This document shows positions 46,316-56,963 of a DNA stretch of 64,000 bases, in pieces; position 1 is the stretch's first letter; every line of letters begins with the position of its first letter. The DNA comes from Rhizophagus clarus (Eukaryota; Glomeromycota; Glomeromycetes; Glomerales; Glomeraceae). The stretch lies in assembly GCA_015698045.1 (NCBI GenBank), contig BLAL01000043.1, positions 1,054,001-1,118,000 of the forward strand, given 5' to 3'. Under the pieces are notes generated by a model. That model was not told the origin of the DNA and did not search any database. It was given only the letters and a program-made list of their open reading frames with translations. The position numbers and the translations under genes are program-made.

Positions 46316-47843
46316 CCCTATAAAAAAATTGGATAAGAAATTTATATGTTTTTTATACGGAAAAAGTCATATGAAGATTGTATGATTATCATATAATAAA
46401 TGTAGAATTTTCCGTAAAAAATATATACGTAAAAAAATACGTGATACAGAAATCTGTCCAATTCTGTATCATAAAATTACGGTTTATATACTGAAAAATA
46501 CTGAAAATAAATAAATTATACGTTTTTTTAACGTAATTTATAATATAAATTTTATTATTTAATTTTAATTTTTAAATGATAATATTTTCATTGAATATAT
46601 TTTATTATATTATTAAATCAATATTTAAATAATAATTAAATAAATAATATTTTATTTAATACAAATATTTCATTTCTTATTACATTTCTTTAACTCTATT
46701 AAAAACCAAACTCCCTCCTATACTATACCATACCTACAGTAATTCTAGAATTATCCTATGCTAGTCTCCAAGAGTTGGCATTCCTACAAAAAAAAACATG
46801 AAAAAAACAATCCACAAAAAGAAATCAATTCACGAAAAAATAAATCAACCTGCAAAGAAAGAAATCAACTCACAAAGAAAGAAATCAACCCACAAAGAAA
46901 GTAACCAACCCATGAAAAAAAAATCAACCCACGAAAAGAAAATAACTTACAAAAAGAACTGACCTACAACAGAGAAAAAGAAGTCTCAAAACTGATCTAC
47001 TACAAAAAGAGAAACTAAATTACCTACAAAAGTAAAAAAATCCAGAAATAACCTACAAAAAAAGAAAGTCTTTGAAGTATCTTACAAAAAAAAAAAGAAT
47101 GAACTAACTCACAAAAGAAAAGAAACCTGAACCTGATCTTTAAAAAGAAAAGGACTCTCACCCTATAAGAAAATTAAACAAAAAAAAATATTAAATTCAA
47201 TGTAAAAAAATTATCTTTAATGAAAAAAAAAAATATTTACAAAAGAAAGGGGAGCGAGGTGCGTGGGTAGAAAATGAATAATAAAAACAAAAAAGTTTTT
47301 AACAAAGTTGGAAAAATAAAGAGAAATAAAAATAGGGAATAAAAAATAGAAAGAACCAAAAACAAAAACTTTTTTAAAAAAAAGTAGGAAAAAAAAAATT
47401 TTTTAAAAAGGGGGGTTGGAATAAAGAGTAGAATAGAAAGAAAAAGTTTGTTATTTTTTATTAAAAAAAAGGAGTAGCGGGTGAGAAGAAAATCAAGAGA
47501 AAAAAAAAAAATTTTTTTAGAAGAAAGTTGGAGGGAGAAGAGAAAAAAAAATATGGGAAATAAAAAAAGGAGGGTATAAATAAAAAATGGGGAGGGAAAC
47601 AAAAAATGTATCATAACAAACAATAATCACGTGATCTCGTATTATGACAATAAAATTATTAAGTTTAAAAATTCCATATAAATTCCGTATAGGCATATAC
47701 ATTCCGTATATATTAATTTTTTTGAAAAAATGTTCAAAAATGAATTGTGTATTAAATATATAGAATTGCTATACGGAATCTACAAAAACGTATGATAAAT
47801 GTATATGAAACGCATCATTTTCATATACGGATTTCTTGTAGGG
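46316..47843. mobile_element. 1.5-kb insertion with CCCTA tips and purine-rich minisatellite core
   Basis: The left tip CCCTATAAAAAAATTGGATA and the right tip (ending TTTCTTGTAGGG) are inverted-repeat-like. AAT flanks both sides (46313-46315, 47844-47846). It separates the F-box pseudogene from its promoter, which resumes at 47844. The core (46785-47110) is a run of about 19-24-bp units such as CAACCCACAAAGAAAGAAAT, followed by A/G-rich low complexity (47220-47620). TACGGA/TCCGTA words recur in both subterminal regions. A 3-bp duplication fits CACTA-like or PIF-like elements; the class is uncertain. Confidence 0.65.
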
Positions 47844-47889
47844 AATTCAATAATTATATCAAAATATGATATATTTATTACGTTAAATT

Positions 47890-47904
47890 CGGAGAGAAAT
47901 TCTG
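47890..47904 (-). promoter_or_regulatory. Degenerate copy of the CGG-N9-CCG site
   Basis: On the minus strand it reads CAGAATTTCTCTCCG, so the first half-site CGG has become CAG. It belongs to the dead F-box copy and lies about 1.6 kb from that gene's start because of the intervening insertion. Confidence 0.6.
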
Positions 47905-48267
47905 ATTTGTTATACAGGATACATGATTACGACATGATCTGCTGAAAATTTTTCCTCTTTTTTACCTGTTCGTGATAAGGTGCCTCCATCAGGAAGTTTT
48001 TAGGCAGATTCAGGACATGTAAATCTAGTTCAGGAATATGTGGAATACCACCTATTTCCATATATCGTACGTGGGTTTATACCGAAAATACCACGTGTTT
48101 CATCACAGGGTATTCAGAAAATTAGATTTCCACATATTTTCACAGTATTCGATGTGGATTTCCACGTGGAAAAAATTCCAGATGTCATTATAATTATTAA
48201 TAATTAGCAAGGTAAAGAAAGTTACGATAAAGTAAAGTTAACTTATTAGTGTCATTAGTTATCTTCC

Positions 48268-49823
48268 CAAATATAAATTTCGTTGAACAATGCTCCTTGA
48301 ACTTTCAGTATCAACCATTAAGTAAGCTAATTTTGATTATAACTGAAAATTCTTCAAAAAAACGTGATATTGAAGAATTGAAAATTGAATCCCAAACAAT
48401 GTTAAGTCTATATTTTTATACAAAATAATACATAATAATATCCTCAATATCACGTAAAATTCATTTACTTAAATAGGAAATGTGTTAAACTGAATGTCTG
48501 ATGATTAATAATAATTTATAGTCTTTAATATAACGATTACGAAATTATACTTATGAAACTTTTTTTTTGTGAAGTTTTTTTTTTTTGAACGTATATAAAT
48601 TGTGTCTTTTATTAGTCATCTTATTTGAAATACATAAATATATCAATCAATTAATTTTTTTAATTTGTTAAAGTTATTAACATAATAGTAGTGTGCGGAT
48701 CTTATAATGATAACTCAAGTTGTTTATAACATAAAAAGCAAGAACAGAAGAAAATCAATTGCAAAGTTAAAGAGTAATGTGGATATAGTAGTATTGATAA
48801 TATTTCGTTTATTGACATTTAAACAGATAATTATTTATGTATTAAATTAAATACAGAATCAATAATTATAATTAATAAAAATTTTTCATTATTCATAATC
48901 CTGTCATTTGATCATTTCAGTCATTTGATTTTGATTGGTTAATATTATTATCATGTGATTCAATCACAAATAAAAAGAAATGAAGTAAAACATAATGCAG
49001 GCCAGAACTCTAGTATTGCATTCAAATGATTCAGGTCATTTGTTGTTTAATCAATGAAGTGACACGTCATTTGCCATTTGTCATTTGAATCATTTGTCAT
49101 TTCAAGTCATTTGCCGAACACTGATTCAAATTGCAGTTCATTAAAATAGAATCGAAGTTTGTATCATGTTAATTTTATTAATAAAATTTTGAAAATTGAG
49201 ATCAAGGTTTCTTCAACATATTGATCTTCAATCCTTAATGTTAATAAAAAAGAAAAATTAAATTTAGATAATAATTAATAATTATGATAAAGAATTAGTA
49301 TAATAAAAACCATTTAATGTTAGGTTAATGAATTTAAAAATCCTTAAAATAAAATAAATTTTGATATTTGTACATATAACATAATACTTGTTTTATTGAT
49401 ATTTTTGATGATTTTTTATGCTTATATTTTCTTAATAATTATAGGCTAACTGTAAATGTCTGAGTGAATATTGAAACTTTCTAGATTGTCTTGTTTAAAT
49501 CTTTAGTGATAATTTTTCCTGAATTAAAAGGTCGATTGTGGTGCAAGGAGGAAAAGGTAGAAATTTTATGCATATAAAATCTACACATTTAGCAACAAAT
49601 CTGTGAAATTTGCAGAAAATTTAATCACTAGTTTTTATTTGTTGCGAATTTTTGCAATTCTGATTAACATTACATGTATGCAATATCTAATACATTTATT
49701 TTATTCATAATTTAAATTAAAATATATCAACTTATTTTACAAATAAAATTAGTTATATATATAAATCTACATGAATTTATTATTGTGTGATATAATATCC
49801 AAATTGCATGATGAGTAACAGAA
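48268..49823. repeat. Downstream half of segmental duplication copy B
   Basis: Same order of blocks as 43020-44520. It includes a short MITE relic (49011-49123). The remaining sequence is AT-rich with no gene. Confidence 0.7.
49011..49123. mobile_element. Short relic of the GTCATTTG-repeat MITE
   Basis: The left side (TAGTATTGCATTCAAATGAT) aligns with the tip of the intact element at 34319, and the right end is GCCGAACACTG. The interior is GTCATTTG repeats. It is only about a third of the full length, with no visible target duplication. Confidence 0.55.
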
Positions 49824-51473
49824 TTAGTCATCACTTATTATAAAATCATAAATATCAATATATAAATCATTATAACTTAGTACTTGAATATCATGTAATT
49901 TAAATTCTTCTACTTTATCTTTCAGAAAAAATAAATCTTTATCAAAGATTCTTGAAATACCTAAATACTTAACTCTTTTCTTTTTCATAATATATTCCTC
50001 TATATAATGGAAAATCTTTTCATTGTCTTTTTTCTTTTCATTTCTAATCAACAATTTTTTAATAAAAGTGTCTTGTGAATCTTTTAAAAATATTTCAAAA
50101 TCATTAATATCAATATCAAGATATAAGTAAAGATATTCTAATTTATTAGGAAGTACATTTCCTAAATTTTGTAAAATAATTGAACTAATTTCAATATTGT
50201 TGGTTTTTAAAAAAAGATAATTAAGATTTTGTTTAATATTTTCAATTAAACTGAATACCAAATTAATATTCTGATTATTTAACCCAGCAGTTAAATGTAA
50301 TAATTTGATTTTATTACAATATTTTATTGCTGATTCAAACAATTGTACCGGTGCATTTTCACATCCAAAATTTTCTAAATAATTACCAGATTTTTGTATT
50401 AATTTTTCTAGTGATTCAATACTTAAAATTTTATTTAAAATTAAAGATTTTAATTTAAATGGTTTAGGAATATTAATGATTTGTTGGACAAATTGAGAAT
50501 CTAAAGAATGACAATAAACAATATGAATCGACTTTAAAACATTCAATTGATTAAATACTTCATTTAAAACTGTTATATTTTCAAAATCAATATAATAAAA
50601 TATAATTGTTTCTAATGTATTTAAACAATTAGGGTTTTTTAATGATAATAGTAAATGGTGCAAAGGGAATTCATTATAGCCAAATAAAACCATTTTGAGA
50701 TTTTCTTGAGTGCTAATTATTTGTGATAATTCTTTTTCAATCATTAAGAAATCACTATCATCATATGGTGTAAATAGTAAATAAAGTGACGAAATTGAAT
50801 TACAATTAGAGTATAAAAAATTTAAAAATTTTGACACATTATCAGTTGTTATGATATCTAAATCAATTTTAAAATTTTTAATATTACAAATGAAATTCGG
50901 ATTTTGTAAAATTAATCCAAGAGTCTCATCAAAATATTCTAAGTCATTTGAGCAACACAATGAAACTTCAAAACTTTTTAAATTTACTTCATTTTCAATG
51001 AATATTTGAAATAATGACTTATAAATTAATTTTTTAAATTTTGATGATTGTGAAAATGATGAATTTGTATTCTGTAAAATATAGTTGAAATGAGGTGCTT
51101 CAATAGTTGAAGTTTCAATAGTTTCAATCCACTTGTTAATAGAATTAATAATTTTATGTGTTTCTAAACATTGAATAAAACTAGGATAACTAAATAATGT
51201 ATTTAAATAAAATAAGTTTTTATGCATTACATATTCATTTAGTTTGATTTTATCATCATCATTTAAATTATGCAAGCAAATTTCAATACAGTGATGATTT
51301 TTAGGTGATTTGTGTGAAAATGGATTTTTCCATAATAACGGAATTGCCAAACGGCACCATAGTCTATTAACCAATATACAGGAATGCAATGTCTTATAAT
51401 CATGATGAAAATGTTGTATAATTTTGTTTATTAACTCAGGTAAATCTCCTGAGAATAACTTTGAACATGTCAT
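49824..51473 (-). CDS. F-box protein with LRR-like C-terminal region
   Basis: An intact single-exon gene of 549 codons starts at ATG 51471-51473. The N-terminus is MTCSKLFSGDLPELINKI, then HSCILVNRLWCRLAIPLLW. Subclade features shared with the genes at 53.7 and 58.4 kb are IEICLHNLNDDDKIKLNEY, FENITVLNEVFNQLNVLKSI, KLEYLYLYLDIDINDFEIF, FIKKLLIRNE, EYIMKKKRVKYLGI and the end LYIDIYDFI. A probable SCF adaptor. It is the living copy of a direct segmental duplication whose other copy is dead. A CT-rich leader precedes the ATG and the CGG-N9-CCG site lies 150 bp upstream. Confidence 0.93.
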   Translation of the reverse strand: MTCSKLFSGDLPELINKIIQHFHHDYKTLHSCILVNRLWCRLAIPLLWKNPFSHKSPKNHHCIEICLHNLNDDDKIKLNEYVMHKNLFYLNTLFSYPSFIQCLETHKIINSINKWIETIETSTIEAPHFNYILQNTNSSFSQSSKFKKLIYKSLFQIFIENEVNLKSFEVSLCCSNDLEYFDETLGLILQNPNFICNIKNFKIDLDIITTDNVSKFLNFLYSNCNSISSLYLLFTPYDDSDFLMIEKELSQIISTQENLKMVLFGYNEFPLHHLLLSLKNPNCLNTLETIIFYYIDFENITVLNEVFNQLNVLKSIHIVYCHSLDSQFVQQIINIPKPFKLKSLILNKILSIESLEKLIQKSGNYLENFGCENAPVQLFESAIKYCNKIKLLHLTAGLNNQNINLVFSLIENIKQNLNYLFLKTNNIEISSIILQNLGNVLPNKLEYLYLYLDIDINDFEIFLKDSQDTFIKKLLIRNEKKKDNEKIFHYIEEYIMKKKRVKYLGISRIFDKDLFFLKDKVEEFKLHDIQVLSYNDLYIDIYDFIISDD

Positions 51474-51624
51474 ATTAAATAAAAAGGAAAAGAGAAAATG
51501 ATTTTGAAATTAGAATATATAATAAAATTGGGAGCAAAGAAAAGGGGATGGATGTTTAATCACGAAGTATAATTATTTATATGACTCATATGAAGAAGTT
51601 ACATCATTATATAATAAATTTATT

Positions 51625-51639
51625 CGGAGAGAAATTCCG
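51625..51639 (-). promoter_or_regulatory. CGG-N9-CCG site upstream of the F-box gene
   Basis: Minus-strand CGGAATTTCTCTCCG lies about 150 bp before the ATG, inside a longer block conserved with the paralogues (AAATTTCAGCAGATCATGTA, then ACAAATCGGAATTTC). Inverted CGG triplets are the usual target of fungal zinc-cluster regulators. Binding is inferred. Confidence 0.65.
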
Positions 51640-51749
51640 ATTTGTTGCACATGATACACAGTTACTACATGATCTGCTGAAATTTTTCCTATATTTAAGA
51701 TCGACTGCTGATCAGATGATTTATACAGATGGTTCATTTCACCAACAAT

Positions 51750-53610
51750 TACCATTAATACCTAGTTCTCAGTTTCCTTTAAAGAATTAATATATAATTT
51801 AAATGTTCTAGCGTATGATGCATCTACAAATGCTTTATAAAATAACATCTAGCCAAGAAACCTTTATAAAGTTAAACTAAAATATTAGAGCTAAATTGAT
51901 AAACCTCCACGTTAGTTTGACTCATAATGATATGATGAGTATCTAACTCTTTTATCGATAAACATCAGAGATAATTTCTAATTGGTCATTAACATTTATT
52001 TATCCTGCTAAAAGTCCAATTCTTCTATTTTTATCTGTTCTATTTTTTTTTAAGGTTGTTAATTGTTTAATAAGAGTTTATATGCATCCGTTATTAGAAA
52101 CTTGTCTTGTTCATGAATATATATTTATATCGAAAAATTTTTACAAAGGACATTCTTTTTCGTAAGATGAATTTCGTAATAGAAAATCTGGCCAACATTA
52201 ATAGAAAAAGTTGACACTGCTTCAACATGATATGAATTTAGAAGAATTCTATTTTCTGTTAATAGCATTTTATCGGTTGATCATTCGTGATGGAATTTTT
52301 TTCTCGTGTTTTTTAAAAGATTTCATAATAAAATACTGAAGTTCTGTTAAATGAAAACGATTTACAGCATAAAAAGCTTAATTATATCGTCTTTTATTAA
52401 AATTTCTTTAACCACGTAATTATTTACTATTTCGATGGAGTTAACCTTCGGAAAAGAATTTTGTTTCTCATAAGTCATAACTCTCCTTTCATCCTACAGT
52501 AAAGTAACCAAATACTTTGGATTTGATTGTTCTAGCTGTGATTTCTTTTCATCTTCACATAAAATTTCTATATTATTGTACCTTAGATTATTTATCAATA
52601 ATTTTATTCTTTTGTCACTGCTTTGAAGATTTTTCAAAAAAATATATTAGAAATAAGCATTCTATAATAATCATATTCTGAGAATTATTTGCTGATGAAA
52701 TTATTTTTGTGAAGTTTCTCTTTGAACATGTATAAATTGTACTTTTTACTAAATATTTATTTGAAATACAAGAATTTATCAATAATTCGAATTTTTAATA
52801 GTTTATCAATAGTTATTAACATTTTAATAGTTAAAGTTTGTGATTAATTTTCTGCTTTAAGATGTATACTAGATATTTTTTTTCCCTTTTTTTTTGAACT
52901 TTTTTTTTGCACTTTTCATTAAAAAATTATTTAAAAGTACAAATATAATAGCAACATAAAACAAAGTAATTAAAATTTACTCTAAACTAATTAATGTATC
53001 CGTTTAGCACGCAGCACCAGGTAACATTAAAATATAACGGAGAAAACAAAGGTCAGACAAACTGATACAGGTTCTTCTTTACTACTTAGATTTTTCTATC
53101 AACAGATCAATAAGAGGTGAATGATTAATATATTCTGTTAGTCTTATTAGTTATTCATAAACCTATCCTCATTGTCATATAGGCTAGCAGAAAGTATTGT
53201 TTTAGCTTTGATTATCACAAAATATTATATTCTTTGCAAGTTCAAAATAAATTCAGTGATATTAGGCGGAGTTAGAGTTGCCCTTCAAAATATTCCTTTA
53301 GATGATATTGAAGATGGCTAAAATGATAGTTCAATCATTAAATAATTATTGTATCACAAAGATTTATTTGTAAATAAATTTTTACAGCACAAGATTATTA
53401 CTGTATATACGATAACATCTATATGCTAAAAAAATTGTTTGAAAATGAAATGTTTTAGGTTCCTGTATAAATAATTTTAAATTATGCAACCTGTGCCTGA
53501 TCTATCCCGTTTTTTGTTAGCTTCGATAGTGGTTTGATCGGCAGCTTAATTTACACAAATTGATCATCTGATCGGTTGATTCTTTATTTGGAGAAAAATC
53601 ATGTTTACCT
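51750..53610. other. Intergenic region between two divergent F-box genes
   Basis: About 1.9 kb with no gene seen. Some segments (about 52300-52600) resemble 39660-39840 and 57560-57830: ATGAAAA-GATTTACAGCATAAAAAGCT, CATAACTCTCCTTTCAT and ACTTTGGATTT. This suggests old copies of the same upstream region travelling with the F-box genes. Confidence 0.5.
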
Positions 53611-53621
53611 GTGTAACAAAT

Positions 53622-53636
53622 CGGAATAACCCTCCG
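53622..53636 (+). promoter_or_regulatory. CGG-N9-CCG site upstream of the F-box gene
   Basis: CGGAATAACCCTCCG lies about 85 bp before the expected start, preceded by ACAAAT and followed by AATTTTTCA, as in the paralogues. The nine-base gap and both triplets are conserved although the gap sequence differs. Confidence 0.65.
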
Positions 53637-53721
53637 AATTTTTCATAACAAATTTAACCATATTTTGATATATAAATTATTGAATACTTCCCTTTTTCTT
53701 TTTTCTCCCTTCGTTTTAAAT

Positions 53722-55341
53722 ACGGCTTGTTCAAAGTTATTTTCAGGAGATCTACCTGAGTTATTAAACGAAGTTATACAACATTTCAATTATGATCATA
53801 GAACATTACATTCCTGTATATTAGTTAATAGATTATGGTGCCGTTTGTCAATTCCATTATTATGGAAAAATCCATTTTCAATTAAATTTCCTAAAAATTA
53901 TCACTATATTGAAATTTATTTATATAATTTAAATGGTGATGATAAAACAAAATTAAATGAATATGCAATTTATAATAAGCCATTTCCTACAAATACATTG
54001 TTTAATTATCCTAGTTTTATTCAATATTTAGATACAAATAGAATTATTTGTTCTATTGATAGTTGGGTTGAAACTATTAAAACCTCAATGACTAGTGCTC
54101 CAATCTTATCACCTTCACAAAAGACAAACTTAACAAATTTAATTTATAAGTCATTATTTCGAATATTCATTGAAAACAATGTAAATTTACAAAGTATTGA
54201 ATTTACATTGTATAATCTCGAAGACCTTGAATGGTTTGATGAGATTCTTGAATTAATGTTACAAAATCCGAATTTCATTTGTAATATAAAAAATTTAAAA
54301 CTTGATTTTGATATAACTGATAACATGACAAAATTTTCAAGTTTTTTCCATTCTAATTGTAATTCAATTTCGTCGCTTTATTTACTATTCCCATCATATC
54401 ATCTTGATTTCTTAATAATCGAAAAAAATTTATCACAAATAATTAACTCTCAAAAAAATCTCAAAAGGGTTTTATTTGGCTATAGTGAATTCCATTCGCT
54501 CTATTTACCATTATCATTAAAAAACTCTAATTGTTTAAATACTTTAGAAACAATTATATTTTATCATGTTGATTTCAAAAATATAACAGTTTTAAATGAA
54601 GTTTTTAATCAATTGAATGTTTTAGAATCAATTCATCTTGTTTATTGTTATTCTATAGATTCTAAATTTGTTCAACAAATTATTAATATCACTAAACCAT
54701 TTAAATTAAAATCTTTATTTTCAGATGAAATTTGTCATGTTGAATCATTAGGATTGCTAATACAAAAATTTGGTAATTGTTTGGAAAATTTCGGGGGTGG
54801 GAGTCGATCACAATTACTATTACAATTAATTGAACCCGCTATAAAATATTGTAATAAAATTAAATTATTATATTTAGTTTCTGGGCTAAATAATCAGAAT
54901 ATTAATTTAACATTCAGTTTAATTGAAAATATTAAACAAAATCTTAATTATCTTTTTTTACAAACCCTCCATTTTGGACTTAGTTCAATTATATTACAAA
55001 ATCTAGGTCAAGTTCTTCCTAATAAATTAGAATATCTATTCTTATACCTTAATATTAACATAAATGATTTTGAAATATTTCTAAAAAATTCACAAAACAC
55101 TTTTATTAAAAAATTAATAATTAGAAATAGAATAAACGGGGTTAGTAAAGACATTTTTCCTTATATAGAGGAATATATTATGAAAAAGAAAAAAGTTAAG
55201 TATTTGGCTATTTTAGGAATCTTTGATGAAGATTTATTTTTTCTGAAAGATAAAGTGGATGAATTTAAATTACATGATATTCATGTTTTACGTTATTATG
55301 ATTCAATTCTTGATATTTATGATTTCATAAAAAATGATTAG
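53722..55341 (+). CDS. F-box protein whose start codon is ACG
   Basis: The reading frame is intact from the family start position to the stop, 539 codons. Where every paralogue has ATG, this gene has ACG (53722-53724: AATACGGCTTGTTCAAAG against AATATGGCATGTTCAAAG). No in-frame ATG occurs before about codon 130. The open frame extends upstream only through the CT-rich leader, with TTG but no ATG. The body is complete: ACSKLFSGDLPELLNEV, HSCILVNRLWCRLSIPLLW, FKNITVLNEVFNQLNVLESI, KLEYLFLYLNI, FIKKLIIRN and EYIMKKKKVKYLAI. The protein may start at ACG, may start far downstream without the F-box, or the gene may be newly dead. The body shows no other damage. Confidence 0.85.
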   Translation, partial: TACSKLFSGDLPELLNEVIQHFNYDHRTLHSCILVNRLWCRLSIPLLWKNPFSIKFPKNYHYIEIYLYNLNGDDKTKLNEYAIYNKPFPTNTLFNYPSFIQYLDTNRIICSIDSWVETIKTSMTSAPILSPSQKTNLTNLIYKSLFRIFIENNVNLQSIEFTLYNLEDLEWFDEILELMLQNPNFICNIKNLKLDFDITDNMTKFSSFFHSNCNSISSLYLLFPSYHLDFLIIEKNLSQIINSQKNLKRVLFGYSEFHSLYLPLSLKNSNCLNTLETIIFYHVDFKNITVLNEVFNQLNVLESIHLVYCYSIDSKFVQQIINITKPFKLKSLFSDEICHVESLGLLIQKFGNCLENFGGGSRSQLLLQLIEPAIKYCNKIKLLYLVSGLNNQNINLTFSLIENIKQNLNYLFLQTLHFGLSSIILQNLGQVLPNKLEYLFLYLNININDFEIFLKNSQNTFIKKLIIRNRINGVSKDIFPYIEEYIMKKKKVKYLAILGIFDEDLFFLKDKVDEFKLHDIHVLRYYDSILDIYDFIKND

Positions 55342-56034
55342 TTATTATTCTCACAATCTATACATTATCATTATAAATAAAGTTAGTTACACATATATAT
55401 AAGCTGTAACCTGTTGTGTTGCAATAGGACCAATGAGTAAACTTTAAATGAGCATAATAATAAATTTTCTGATCTGTACTTGGGTAAATAAAGGAAATAT
55501 TTTATGGATATTGTATGGTGTTGTATTTATGTTAGTAACGTCACTTTGTGACGTTAACTAATGTAAATACCACCGTGCAATATCGTATTTTAATATTGTA
55601 CGTAAATAAAAATATAGGTCAAACGAAATCAGCATGATCCTATAGGGCCGTGCGATAATGTAACATGAAATAATGCTTCAGCAGAATAATTATTTTATTG
55701 TTACCAAGAACTATTGTTACTCATGGAAAAAAAATCATATCCAAAAACCATCATGGCAATCTATTGGAAATTATTATTACGGAGTCCTATCAGTTATTGT
55801 TATTATCATAAGAGTTAGTATCAGTTACCAGGAACCTGAAACTTTTTTTTACATATCAATAATCTGTTGGTCAAATTTTCTTTATTATCATAACGATCTA
55901 TTGTTAAATTTCCTTTTTTCTTTTTTTAGAAATAGTTTTAAACTTGGATGTGAAATCATCCTCATATTATTTATCTCCGAAATATGATTACCTTTTAAGG
56001 CTGTCCTTAATTTTCATGTTTATCTTTGGGATAT
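55342..56034. other. Spacer containing a foldback sequence
   Basis: Apart from the foldback at 55507-55584 I see no gene. A 104-codon frame at 55673-55987 is hydrophobic and repetitive (TTATTGTTA words) and is not called. Confidence 0.45.
55507..55584. repeat. 80-bp foldback sequence
   Basis: The two halves pair around TAACGTCAC-TTT-GTGACGTTA. Outward from the loop, GTATTTATGTTAG pairs with CTAATGTAAATAC, and GATATTG pairs with CAATATC, with a few mismatches. It is probably a small foldback MITE. Confidence 0.75.
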
Positions 56035-56955
56035 TAGAGCTGCGACCCGTTACCCGTTTACCCGGATACAATCCGAGTATACTCGAGTTTTTAAGAGTAT
56101 CCGGGTTATGAGATAACAAACGGGTAAAAACGGGTAATACCCGCTTTGTATCCGTTTTATGTTGATACTTATGTATCCGAGTATAACCCGGGTAATTACT
56201 CTGAATTTGGACAGAAGTAAGATGTTAATTTTGGCCAAAATTTTAATCCCGACCAGAACTAAGACTTATAAGATATTAATTATAATTTCGGCCAAAACTA
56301 AATGGATCCCATTGTAGTGCTTCAATCCAGATAAAACTTTAAATATTTTACTTGAGATTACTGTTGAAAAAAAGATTATAAAACTCAGGCTTTGAATGCA
56401 CTATATCGAAAACTTGTAATTCTGGTGGTTCCTGCCCAAATTAACCTAAATGAATACCAGATAAAAACCGGATAAACTCGCTACGGATCGAAGCATTATA
56501 ATAAGTTAATAAAGTTTATTGGAAACATTTTAATGTTAAGAACAAATAATAATTCAACATATTAAATTTTTTTTTTTTTAAAAAAAACTTAATTACTTTT
56601 ACATATTACTTTTGTTATTTAGGTATTTAGAATACTTTTATATCATTTTTTATTATAAAAACTGCTTTTAAATATTGATTATCTGAATCGGAGCGAAGGA
56701 ATATATATGTTTATGAACCTTAATGTCATACGAGATCATGTTATAAAGAAATAAAAATAAAATTTGTCCATTTTCTAGCATATATATTTATTGAATTTTT
56801 TATGTTTTGTATCCGGGTAATACCCGGATATACTCGGGTCGCTTTGCTAAAAAGTTATACGGTATAAACGGGTAATACCCGTTTTTGAGCCGAGTAACAT
56901 TTATTTTAAATTGGGTACGATCCTGATCCAGAAATTCTGACGGGTCGCAGCTCTA
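56035..56955. mobile_element. hAT-like MITE rich in ACCCGTT/AACGGGT words
   Basis: The tips are TAGAGCTGCGACCCGTTACC and ACGGGTCGCAGCTCTA. The exact 8-bp duplication TGGGATAT flanks it (56027-56034, 56956-56963). Subterminal regions at both ends carry many ACCCG, CGGGTAATACCCG and TATCCG words. The 921 bp contains no transposase. Confidence 0.9.
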
Positions 56956-56963
56956 TGGGATAT

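Noticed and set aside
47237-47623. 128-codon frame with many Phe/Leu, resembling a membrane protein
   Set aside because: It is the antisense of an A/G-rich low-complexity tract inside a transposon-like insertion. The hydrophobicity comes from composition.
48025-48178. Possible MITE with GTGGAA/TTCCAC ends
   Set aside because: The arms match only in scattered words, and I found no target duplication.
53665-53721. Upstream start for the F-box gene at 53.7 kb
   Set aside because: The codon at 53665 is TTG, not ATG, and the extension again covers the CT-rich leader.
55673-55987. 104-codon hydrophobic frame
   Set aside because: Repetitive TATTGTTA words create it. No leader, no homology I recognise, and no conservation signal.
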